Assembly: GCA_036936605.1 (NCBI GenBank)
Contig: JAUPFV010000003.1
Span: forward strand, 148,150,997-148,214,996
Direction: 5' to 3'
From: Limnanthes douglasii subsp. nivea
Taxonomy: Eukaryota > Streptophyta > Magnoliopsida > Brassicales > Limnanthaceae
Length of the DNA stretch: 64,000 nt
Part shown: in pieces, positions 22,208-32,289 of the stretch
Numbering within the stretch: the stretch's first letter is position 1
Layout: every line of letters begins with the position of its first letter
The notes under the pieces: generated by a model
Told to the model about the DNA's origin: nothing
Database searches by the model: none
Seen by the model: the letters and a program-made list of their open reading frames with translations, nothing else
Translations under genes and position numbers: made by a program

Positions 22208-22730
22208 GCACCGCACCTTGTTTCTGAGATGGCAATATATGAAATTAATTTTTTAGAGTTAATTTGGTTGAAAACTAATTGGCTCACGCAATGGAAGTAT
22301 AGAAAAATACACGATAGATTTAAATGTATGTTAATTGTCAATATCATTATTTATCTATGTGACATTCAGTGGATTCCAAACCGGTTACCTTGTTTATGAG
22401 ATGACAATATATGAAGTTGATTTTTTAGAGTTAGTTTAGTTGAAAATTAATTGCCTCATATAATGGAAGTAAAGAAAGATACGTTATAGATGTAAATGTA
22501 TGTTGATTGTCAACATCATTCTTTATCTATGTGACATTCGATGGATCCCGAACCGGTTACCTTGTTTCAGAGATGACAATATATGAAGTTGAATCTTTAG
22601 AGTTAGTTTGGTTGAAAACTAACTGGTTCATGTAATTGAAGTAAAGAAAGATACGTTTTAGATGTAAATGTATGTTGATTGTCAACATCATTATATATCT
22701 ATGTGACATTTAATGAATGCTAAACTGTTT
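22208..22730. repeat. Three tandem copies of a 172-bp unit
   Basis: The landmark ACCTTGTTT recurs at 22215, 22387 and 22559, giving two periods of exactly 172 bp. Each unit has GAGATG(A/G)CAATATATGAA, GAGTTA(A/G)TTT(G/A)GTTGAAAA and ATCTATGTGACATT. Copies 2 and 3 are more alike than either is to copy 1. No coding frame is conserved. Confidence 0.92.
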
Positions 22731-22984
22731 GGCAGTCATTAGCTAATAAGACACCCCAAGTGACATATAAATTTTGATATTGGTGATTTTTTTTAATATA
22801 TATAACTTATGTCATGTCTAGTTTTCTTAAGCTTTCTAACTAATACATTTAACGAACGGTTGGATCAAAACTTCATTCCCACTTGGTTGTAATTATTAGG
22901 TGAAGAAGTACCCAAAATCTTTAATAACTCATACTAATTAGACTACAAAACTAAATAAGTATAACATAAAATTAACACAAATCT

Positions 22985-23100
22985 CTTCCTTTTACGCGAT
23001 GTCTATACCAATTAGACATGAGATATTGTTATTCGATAAGATTTCCATTTAACGCGATGTTTATACCAATTAGACATGAGATATTCTTATTCGATAAAAT
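22985..23100. repeat. 58-bp tandem duplication
   Basis: ACGCGATGT, then TATACCAATTAGACATGAG, recurs with a spacing of 58 bp (22994 and 23052). Confidence 0.85.
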
Positions 23101-23119
23101 TTATAAAAATCTCTTCATT

Positions 23120-23121
<2 letters not shown>

Positions 23122-23155
<34 letters not shown>
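23122..23155. repeat. AT microsatellite
   Basis: An uninterrupted (AT)n run of about 33 bp. Confidence 0.97.
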
Positions 23156-23157
<2 letters not shown>

Positions 23158-24348
23158 GAAAGAGAAATTGAACCTAAGGTACCCACTTAACTATTCTATT
23201 GTCATCTGATACCCGAGCTTTGTTCTATTACCTCTTAATACCCATCTCAACTACCTAATTACCACCTAATACCTAACATTATTTTAATACCCTAACTATC
23301 TTCACCCTTCGTCAACAACCACATAGCCAAAATTTCTCTTTCTTACTTTTTTTTTAAAAGATCTATATCTTTCAAACCGAAGCTCGGAAAAAATAAATGA
23401 TAGTACCATCGCTTTTGTTTTTTTAAAATGAACAAAAGTAGATTCATTGGTGATATTTTTTTATTTTTTTAAAAAACAAAATTTCACCAGTAACAACTCT
23501 TAGGAAATCGAGAGAGTTGCAAACAACTCTCAAGTTAGTTTTTCAAACAACATATTCGTTTTTCAAACAACTCTTAGGTTATTTTTTCAAACAACTCTTA
23601 GGTTATTTTTTCAAACTCTCGGGTTAGTACTGGTGAAGGTTCCGCAACTAAATGACACGTAATAGCCATTTTGCAGGGCATACCGAACGACACATTATAA
23701 CAAAATGTAATTTGTATAATAAAACTCTACGTAATATTCTATAATTAAAACTAACATTCGATATTAAATTCTTTGAAGTTGAAATGATTTTAAAAAAAAA
23801 AACCGTATCCATTATTCAACGAATGCGCATAATGTAAACTCTAAATCTGACGCAATTAATTTACACAAAGTGACAGGTTCAGCTAATTATGACCTCCAAT
23901 TACAAGTATATCTCATCAACCAACTCTTACAAGTATATCTCATCAACCAACTCGGCTACATTTGGAAGCTTGAAATTAAAATCTTCAAGTTGTTTCGGAT
24001 GGTTTTATGATGATAATAACATATAAAAAGGTATTAATATCTTTTTGTGTCTAAGGACAATCGTTAAAGCGTCTAATTTTATTTATGTGTAAACAACCGT
24101 TCTTAAAGATAATAAACACCCAAAATCCATGTTTTGAGTGGTAGATTAAACGTACACACAAACGAATGAATGGATGATTATCCTCGTGCTATGAAAAAGG
24201 ATGGCAGACTTGTATGATATCGCCAGTTATCTGTATATGATTTTGAAATTTGGTACATCAAAACAAATGTATCATTGCAGGATAGAATCGAGAATAAATT
24301 TTATAAAAAAAATTGAATAGTGTTTACATTTACATAATAATAAGTTGT

Positions 24349-27132
24349 TCAATCTCGGAAAAGAAGGAATCTTGCAATTTGATCAAGTCCAGCCTCACTA
24401 TAACATTCAGCAACTCGTTCCAGAGAGTCCGCCCAAGTTCCTTGGATGGAAGCCAGATCCAACAGAAATGCAGCCTCGTCCAATGCGACCTGCAGTAAAC
24501 ATATTGTATTTATACACTGATGGATTCTTTAAAACTTACAATAAGCATTTTTGTTGTACCTAATACTCATAGATAAACAATAAGGCTACCCAAGTGATTA
24601 CCTGAGCAGGTGCCTTTCCTTTCTTTAAATCGTCCCTTTTACCTTCTTGGCTCACCTTCTCCTTGAGATACTCGATTTGCTCATCGTCCCATTGTGCAAT
24701 ACTTGCCACTTCCTGATCGTAAAAAAAAACAAACGTGAGTAAACAAATGTCATTTAAGATGATCCCACTAAAATAAAAGTTGTCTTGCCTCATATGCACA
24801 GCCTAACGTCCACCACGGAGATTTAAGAGCAACCCTTGCAGAATCCTTTGCTTCCGAGTTACGACCAACCCTATACAGTGGTTTCCCGAGAAATTCTTAA
24901 TTGCTTTTTAATCTGGCTCTGAGAATTTATATTGACAGACCAACATACTTTTGCAAGATCATCGCGTAATAAACAAAAGGTCGTCCAAATCCAGGAAAGA
25001 GATCCTTCTTTGTATAGAACTCTCCAGTCACCATAGCTGAAACCTTCAACAACAATAAAGTTATGGGAAAAAGTTCAATTCTTTCTCAATAGAAAAGAGA
25101 AACAAACTCACACGTTGAAGAAAATACTTACATGATCCCCCAGCTCAAAATGCCGGGTTACTTTCCGCTCCAATACATCAGGGAATAGACCAACCTGAAC
25201 AAGGAGATATGAAAGTTAGGAATGAAACTATTTGAAAAAAGATACAGAAATAAGATCATTTCCATGCATATACAAATAGAACATAGTAAAGAGAGATCCA
25301 AATAGGTACCTTCTTCAATAGATAACTATCGAGGTTCTGTATTTGAGATTCAGCAAAATCACCCTTTTTATAAAAAATTTCACCATCCTCCGCCAGAGCA
25401 CGATATAGCTCATTATTACTCCCGTTCAACTCATTTGCATCTTCTTCAACAAGAACACGATGAATATACTGATCTACCTGGCATTTCAAATCCATAGAGC
25501 ATAAACTAACTAGTTATCAATATTATAGACAATAACAAAATGTTATTCGTTTAACGTATTACGTTTTTCGACAGAAGCCAGACTCCATGCTTGTGTACTT
25601 CTACAACCGGCAAGTCCATTCTGTGTTAGGTAGAAACAGTTGATTTTATGAGTTAAAACTAACCCGGAGAATAATAAAATTAATTGTACGACAACAAGAA
25701 GTTACTCTCTTACTTTTCTCTTAGTTCTTGAGAAGAGCAAATTTAAACTGTTTTCTATTTTTCTTAGTTTGGGTTTTGAAAAATTTGAAGACAATAAAAT
25801 GTGAGGTAATACTTAATGAAACTTGAGTAAAATACGTTTGGTGAGAAAATCTGAAGGAACGGATTTAGTGAGGAAGAAAGACAACCAATTATTAGTTGTC
25901 TCATGTTTATTATAGAGTAAAAACAAAAGGTTCCTGGAATACTAGTGAAATATTCTTACTTGAAGTATCTTCTCAGCCGTTCATTGATATCTATATTTCC
26001 TTAATTACCAAACAAGAATTGCCTAGAATGTTTTTTTTTTACTCCAACTTTTTCTAGATCGAGTGAAACGATTTCATGTTCTACTATAACGTCCTATAGT
26101 GTTCTTCCCTCATATATTTTGAAAATCCAACAATGCAAACATACATCACTCGCTTACCCTGCTGGCGCCGTTGGCCAGCGCAGCAATGCAGTCACAGCCC
26201 CTGTTGCCAAGCAATAAGAGATGCACAAATCATCAATTAGCCAACTCAATGACTAATAAGCATTCTATAATAAATAGTAATCTCACCTGAGCCGCTTTTT
26301 GACAGAGGAATAACGAGTGGGATCAAACCTTGCTTAGCTGCAGGAGAAACAATGGTTTCACCTGTACACCATAAAAAGAGCAAACAGGATAAGATAACGA
26401 ATAGACAAAGAGACACGTGCATAACCAAGAAATTTTCTTTTTGTTTATAGGATTGCATACATGTTTTTGTTCATAAATTAAAAGAACATAGATACTCCAT
26501 TTCAACAATTTCGACAACTCCAAGTTATAAGTTGACTCTTATGTTTCATGTGTTTTTCTATGTAGCAAAACATGAAAACACGGAGCCTAGCAGTTTTACT
26601 GCATGGCTTTGATGAAGAATAGATTGCGAGGAACTTTTTGCGTCTGCCATTACCCGTGACCTGACCTCAGGAACTACTAGACTGAATGGCTAATGGTTAC
26701 AATCTTATAGAGCAAAGATAACTAATGCAATAACTAAATCACTGGAGCCATGACTCCCTACTCCTACAAAAATACATCTTAAAGTGATTTAAGGAATGGA
26801 AGACATTGCCACAAGATTGAAATGAATAAACGTATGTAGAAGCAGCCGATAATTTAAGTACCCCAACTTGGTACCTCTTGTTCGAAGTAGTTTAAGCAAG
26901 TTAGAAAGACCCTCCGGAGGTTGAGAGCCAGCAACATCTTTGATGAACGATATATGGTCTGCCGACAAACGACCAGAGTTCAAATCAAAGTTGATTTCAT
27001 TTCCAATTATAGATAGAAAAGTTGGAATTTACCAGAAGAGTAAGAGGATGAAACCCTATGTCTGAAATGGCGAAGAGGAAGTGGTGTGGTAGAAGGCGTA
27101 ATGTGAACTGCTGCTCCTATAACCAGCTTCAT
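24349..27132 (-). CDS. Putative plastid-targeted conserved plant protein, 11 exons, 339 aa
   Basis: Exons on the minus strand: 27132-27033, 26958-26875, 26361-26287, 26200-26158, 25620-25563, 25477-25310, 25194-25132, 25043-24949, 24870-24789, 24712-24602, 24489-24349. The phases fit throughout and the sum is 1020 nt (339 aa plus stop). Ten introns are flanked by AG acceptors; nine donors are GT and intron 9 uses GC (GAG|GCAAGA). The N-terminus (about 33 residues) is Ser/Thr/Arg-rich with few acids, as in a plastid transit peptide. The body contains DHISFIKDVAGSQPPEGLS, LLRWPTAPAG, VDQYIHRVLVEEDAN, GDFAESQIQNLD, GEFYTKKDLFPGFGRPFVY, SPWWTLGC and KKGKAPAQVALDEAAFLL. I recognise it as a conserved single-copy-like plant protein but not a reaction, so no symbol is given. 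It is intact and probably expressed. Confidence 0.88.
24784..24788 (-). other. Non-canonical GC-AG splice donor (intron 9)
   Basis: The minus-strand sequence TATGAG|GCAAGA gives a GC donor. The next acceptor is GATCAG|GAAGTG at 24713. Use of the GC donor keeps the frame and joins GCAYE to EVASIAQW. About one percent of plant introns are GC-AG. Confidence 0.75.
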
Positions 27133-27600
27133 CTTCTTCAGTTGAGTTGCACAAGTTCATTCATTAAATTGATTCTCCTTTGCTGAAGGATAAGAGCCAA
27201 AACCCAGTTTTGCTCAATCAATGGCCATACAAGTTTAGAGCCTCGGTGAACACTTGATTTCTTTTTTTACTTTTTTTTACTGCTGCGTGAATGAGGACTT
27301 TAAATTTGGATTTTGATGAATGTTAAATTTATCGAAATGTAATGTTTCGGAGACTGATTCAAACGGCACAGTGGAACAATGAATTCCACTGAATTGTGCA
27401 ACATACGAGTTATAGGTTTTTTCCTGAAGATTTTGGCATCAAATAGTATATAACATAAGAAAAGACTCTTCCAACGAAATCCTTCTAGTCCACGTCTTTT
27501 AAATGTCGCGTGCCGATTTGGATTTATAACATCATTCACAGCGGCAGACATGTTTTATGTTTCAAAAATACGTGAATCTTTCGACCGTATAATATTATTT
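27133..27600. other. 5' flank of the plastid-protein gene
   Basis: This holds the presumed 5' UTR and promoter. An 83-codon open frame at 27551-27300 on the minus strand lies upstream but has no recognisable domain, so I do not call it a gene. An AT-rich stretch begins at about 27585. Confidence 0.4.
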
Positions 27601-28154
27601 TATATATTTTATTATTATTTATTTAATATATATTTACATTAAAATTAGGTCAAAGGTCAAAGTATTATTTAATGCCTAATAATCAAAGTATTATCCACTT
27701 AAGATCCATATTTTTATATACCTATTAATATTTTTTTATCCTATTCACTTATATAAAAACCTTAATACTCATATTTGAGTCTTTTTCTTCCTAATTTTTT
27801 TCTACCTAACTTTAACAGTTTACTAGTATCATAGGTAATTCTCCATTCTTAATCGATTGTATTTTTATTGTTGTTTGTTGATTTTGATTGTGTTTAAGTT
27901 GATTTCGCAGTTAGTTTTATTGTTATAGGTGTAGAATTCGAGTTTTAGTAAAATTTGTTACTCGAATTTAGATTTCTCTGCATTAGGTTAGTCGATCTGT
28001 TTTTTCTTCTTTCTGTTTTTAGTATTCATCTGTTATTTTACGTTGATAATGTAGTATATTTGTGATATTAGCATTAGTTTTTCGTTGATTTTGAGTATGT
28101 GTGCTAGTTTATATAAGTTTTTAGTTTGCGGGTAATTGTTCTGTGTTTCTACGA

Positions 28155-28340
28155 AGGTGATGCGAAACGTTTTGTTATGAATTTAGTGGTAGATGCAAAA
28201 CGTTAATGTTTTTATTTATGAAGATGTGAAACGGTAGTGTTCTTGTTTGAGAATATGCGAAACATGTTTTACAGATAGATGCAGAACTCATGTATTGTTT
28301 ACTAATGATAGATGCGAAACCCTTGTCTAATGCAGGTACG
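28155..28340 (+). repeat. AGATGCGAAAC motif cluster 1 (about 6 copies)
   Basis: Copies include GATGCGAAACG, AGATGCAAAACG, AGATGTGAAACG, ATATGCGAAAC, AGATGCAGAAC and AGATGCGAAACC. They lie just before the transposase coding region, in a probable leader or intron ending TGCAG at 28336. Confidence 0.85.
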
Positions 28341-28342
28341 CG

Positions 28343-30756
28343 ATGTCTAGTAGTAGAGCGTGCATTTTTAAACTAAATGGGGAGCTGCAATTTATGATCT
28401 TGGTTTGTTTTCTGAGTTTGATATATTGTTAAATTTGTTTTAAGTAGATATGATACGTTGGTTTGGGGTAAATTCAAATTAAGATACTCTTGTGGTAATC
28501 TAGAAAATGTTATCTTAGGTTGTGATGGTGATTTAATTGCTTTGGTATCATTTGTTGATAGTTTGGGTGTTTCAAGTGTTACTATTAAAGTTGAAGGTGA
28601 TGTTGTTGGTGGTGATAATATGAGAGAAACTGCTGAAAGTATAGTTGAAGTTTCAAATGAAGATTTTATTTATGGAAAAACTGGTGAAACTTCTGGTGTT
28701 AATGTTATTAGTCGCAAACACCAAGCACTTGCTACTGTTGGTTGAGTTAATGAAATTAGTGGCATTGGGCAGGTGTTTCAAGATTAAGCAGTAGGTTTAA
28801 GATTAGTTGTTAGTCGATTGGCTTTACAAAGAGGTTTTCTTTTAAATATTTGCATAACAATAAACAAAGAGTAACTATTTATTGCATGAAAAAAGATTCA
28901 AAGGGCTGTCATTGGAGACTTTATGCTAAACAAGAGACGTCTACTGATTTTATTATTATTAAGAAGTATGTCTAAACTCATACATGTGGGACTGGTTTTA
29001 ACAAAGAAAATAAAAGGCATTTCTCATCTGATTTGATTGGAAATGAAATACGTGATTGTGTGAGGAGGAGAGTTGATGTTACAGCTACAAGTGTGAAATC
29101 ATTTTTTAAAAATGATTACGGTTTAGATATTTCTTATCGTGTTTCATGGCTTGCTCTAGAAAAAGCTAGGAGGGTTGTACATGGAGATAGTTCAACTTCT
29201 TATAAACTTCTTAAGAATTATTTTAAAACATTGAAGGTTCTTGATAGCAGTAGTGATTACATACTGGAGTATTCTTTGGAAACCAATGTGTTCAAGCGAT
29301 GTTTCGTAGCATTTGGGTCTTGCCTCTATGGTTTCAATTTGTGTCGTCAAGTTTTATTTGTTGATGGGACTTTTTTAACGGGAAAATATAATGGATTTTT
29401 GCTATCTGCTATAGCCAATGAAGGTAACAATGGTAAGTTTTATTATATTGGAACATATGTTATCTTTTAACTATGTTATATATGAATCTGTGAAAAACAG
29501 GATTGGAGATGAATAACAAATAGATAGATGCGAAACGTTCTGAATAAATAACGTGATAGATGCGACACGTGTAATTTATGATTAACGTGATAAATGCGAA
29601 ACACATATAGTATATGATTAACGAGATAGATGCGAAACATATCTATATCAGTAAGTGATAGTTGCGAAACCTCTTATAATGAGTCATTTATACTATGTTT
29701 TGTACTATATAGTGGTTACAGGTATTTTCCCTGTTGCATTTAGTATTGTTTCGTTTGAAGATACTGAGAATCGGGTATGGTTTTTGGAGATGTTGAAACC
29801 TCATTTTTTGGATCTCAAAATTCATATTAATTAGTGATCGTTATTTATGTATTGTTACTGTTGTTTCCGCTATATTTCCAAATTGCCATCGTGGATACTA
29901 TTTTTATCATCTTATGAATAATTTGAGGCATTATTTAAGGGCTACACCGATGACATTTAAGGATACTATGGTAAGACTGTTTAAAAGATTTGCATATGCT
30001 TATAATCAGAATTCGTTTAATCAATATATGGATGAATTACTTAAGCAGGGAGGTGAGAAGGTTGAAAGTATTTTTAAAAATTTATCTCCTAAGAAATATG
30101 TTTGTGTTTTTTTCAAAGGCAAGAGGTATGGTTCTATGGCATCTACTCCAGCTGAATCTCTTAACAATCAAGTTAAATAATTTTGTGGTTTGCATATACT
30201 CGAGTTAATTGATAGGATTATAGTTTTATAAATGAGTTAAATTTCGAGACGTTTTGGTGATGCTGAACGTTGGACTAGTGATTTGTGTCCTAAATTTGAT
30301 CAAAAGTTTAAAGCTAATGTGGAAGGTCGTCCATGGATAGTTCATTCATCTACTCCTATTTTTGATGAAGTGTTCTGTGATCCTATTATGGTTGTTAATC
30401 TTAGTGTACATCGTTGTTCTTGTGGTTTGTGACAACAAGAGTGTTTTCCTTGTTCTCATGTTGTAGCTGCGATATTTTATATAGATGCAGATCCCATGAA
30501 ATATGTTGAGCCATGCTATTTTGTAAGCTCTTATAAGGAAACATATTCATATGGTGTAGCTATATTTACTACTTTTGGTCAAGGATCTACTTCAAAAACT
30601 TCTCCAGATCTACTTCCTCCAGTTTTAAAAAGAAGAGCTGGACGACCTAAGAAAAAAAGAATTCCATCTAAAGGAGAATTAAGTATTCGTAAGATAACGT
30701 GTTCTTGTTGTCGTAAATCTGGTCATAACAGACGAACATGTGTAGACATTTTGTAA
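28343..30756 (+). pseudogene. MULE transposase (MURA-like), decayed
   Basis: After a divergent N-terminus (28343-28742) come a Mutator DNA-binding domain (RVTIYCMKKDSKGCHWRLYA near 28860-28920), the DDE core (VDGTFLTGKYNGFLLSAIA near 29358; ISDRY near 29835; ESLNNQVK near 30155), a SWIM finger (CSCG...CFPCSH near 30417-30460), an AT-hook-like RRAGRPKKKR and a CCHC knuckle (CSCCRKSGHNRRTC). An intron (29433-29721, GTAAGT...ACAG) splits the core. Lesions: TAA at 28973-28975 before THTCG, a 1-nt frameshift just before ISDRY, TAA at 30178-30180 and TGA inside the SWIM finger at 30430-30432. It would have cut and moved the element; it is dead. Confidence 0.88.
29433..29721 (+). repeat. Transposase intron carrying motif cluster 2 (5 copies)
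   Basis: The splice sites join NNG to IFPVAFSI. Five AGATGCGAAAC-type copies lie at about 29520-29670, spaced 25-40 bp. The adjoining exons have none. Confidence 0.82.
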
Positions 30757-30837
30757 GATGAATGTAATTTTTGATACTTTTAGTTTTTCTAAGCTGTTTT
30801 TTCATAATGATAATAGATTGGGAACATTTCAATGGAT

Positions 30838-31130
30838 GCTAGATGCGAAACCTTTTGTTATATATCGACCTGATAAATGCGAAACGTGTAATAACCAATA
30901 TATGGGCTTTGCTAGATGTGAAACACGTTTTACAAGATTTACTAAACTGGATGCCAAACGTTTGATGACAAGTTTTTTTTTATTTATGATAGATGCGAAA
31001 CATTTGAAAATAAGTTATATTATTTATGATAGATGCGAAACAGCTTACACTAAATACACTAATCTGATAGATGCAAAACTTAGATAATCAAATACTAAAT
31101 ATTTTTTATGGATGCAAAACGTTGGATTTA
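30838..31130 (+). repeat. AGATGCGAAAC motif cluster 3 (about 8 copies)
   Basis: The cluster follows the transposase stop, with copies such as TAGATGCGAAACC, AAATGCGAAACG, AGATGTGAAACA, GGATGCCAAACG and AGATGCAAAAC. Spacing is irregular at 25-50 bp, all on the plus strand. Confidence 0.85.
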
Positions 31131-31440
31131 AGTACATTCTTTTGGCAGTTGCTAAACTAGCTCATAAAATACGTTTTTGATGTAAGTGTTAAAATATGAA
31201 TACAAAAATATATAATAAAAAGATTTAGTTCATTATGAAACAAGTACAATACATGCTAAGTTCAGTCAAACGAAATATAAACTTAAACCAATGTAAAAAC
31301 AGAGTCTCCATATTCAAACTCTATTTAAGCAGACCCTTAGTCTTCTTGTTTGATTTGGGTCATCAAAAACAAAAAAGATAAAATTCTTCCTACTCTTAGT
31401 TAAAAAGAAAAGAAAAGAAAGCAGACCCTTCACCTAACCA

Positions 31441-31848
31441 TCAGTTAGAATCTTGTTCGTCGTCTTCAGAGGCATCTTCCTCCGAATCTTCTTCGTCTTT
31501 AGTGTCTTCATCCTCTTCCATCTGGTCCCGTTTCCTCTTTCTTTTTAAGAGGACAGAAATAGGATCCTCATCTGGCTTTTCTTCATCTTCAGAATAAGCA
31601 TCTTCGGTATAAGCATCTTCAAAAAAAGAACCGAAACTTTCATAAAATATCGCCAGAAAATTCGTCTGTCGTTGTATGTTTCCACTCTTCCCTGGCTTGG
31701 GGGAACGGGTTGGAGAACTGATATCACTATAATAGGGACCATCATCTGAAGAATAGTTAAAATTTGGTATTTTTTCAAAGCAACTTTTAAGAAGTGAAAA
31801 GTTTAGAAGATTTTCACTGAGAATGAAGTGAACTTTTGTGTTTGAGAC
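31441..31848 (-). CDS. 3' exon with acidic tail, unknown gene of the MULE
   Basis: On the minus strand an acceptor (CTTTCAG|GTCTCA) opens a 135-codon frame ending TGA at 31443-31441. It reads VSNTKVHFILSENLLNF, then a Ser/Pro-rich middle (SSPTRSPKPGKSG), then KRKRKRDQ and a long Glu/Asp tail. There is no good internal ATG and no recognised domain. The basic patch followed by acidic residues suggests a nuclear protein. Its upstream exons have not been found; they may have been on the side removed when element C and the palindrome formed. It may belong to a ULP-like or accessory gene of the MULE. Confidence 0.45.
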   Translation of the reverse strand, partial: VSNTKVHFILSENLLNFSLLKSCFEKIPNFNYSSDDGPYYSDISSPTRSPKPGKSGNIQRQTNFLAIFYESFGSFFEDAYTEDAYSEDEEKPDEDPISVLLKRKRKRDQMEEDEDTKDEEDSEEDASEDDEQDSN

Positions 31849-31865
31849 CTGAAAGAATAAAGTGA

Positions 31866-32182
31866 TATTTTATAGAGATAGCTAAAATGTTATAAGAAGG
31901 TGATAAGTTTAAAGATTAAACAAAGATAATATATTGGTTGACATTGTTTAGATTTTTAATTAATACAATGTAATAATGGGTATCTATTAGTTGTCAAGTC
32001 ATGTAAGTAAATAGCAAATCAAAGTAAACGATGAAGTTTACTTACATGACTTGACAACTAATAGATACCCATTATTACATTGTATTAATTAAAAATCTAA
32101 ACAATGTCAACCAATATATTATCTTTGTTTAATCTTTAAACTTATCACCTTCTTATAACATTTTAGCTATCTCTATAAAATA
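31866..32182. repeat. Perfect inverted repeat, 146-bp arms, 25-nt spacer
   Basis: The arms are 31866-32011 and 32037-32182 and match base for base; the spacer is 32012-32036. The arm sequence is related to 41930-42070 and 42410-42560, so it comes from the MULE repeat unit. Absence of any mismatch means the palindrome is very young or is an assembly or template-switching artefact. Confidence 0.95.
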
Positions 32183-32289
32183 ATGGGTATCTATTAATTA
32201 ATTAATGGGTAGCCATTACAGTTGTCAAGTCATATAAACTTAATAATGGGTATCTATTAGTTGTCAAGTCATTATTCACAGCCGGAAAC
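32183..32289. repeat. Short direct repeats next to the broken end of element C
   Basis: TAATGGGTATCTATTA occurs at about 32181 and 32245, and GTTGTCAAGTCAT at 32221 and 32260. These are pieces of the palindrome arm repeated once more. Element C sequence begins abruptly at about 32285, with no LTR. Confidence 0.7.

Larger units (their letters stand above)
21791..24348. other. AT-rich intergenic region with tandem repeats
   Basis: I see no gene here. The stretch contains the 172-bp repeats, a 58-bp duplication, an AT tract and short CAAACAACTCTTAGGTT repeats at about 23518-23625. It also forms the downstream flank of the plastid-protein gene. Confidence 0.7.

Noticed and set aside
27300..27551. 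83-codon minus-strand frame upstream of the plastid-protein gene
   Set aside because: No domain, no splice link that keeps phase with the gene, and position in the promoter region.
28155..28340. Repeated GATAGATGCGAAAC units as a CRISPR array
   Set aside because: The repeat core is only about 11 bp, degenerate and irregularly spaced, the genome is eukaryotic, and no cas-like gene is present.
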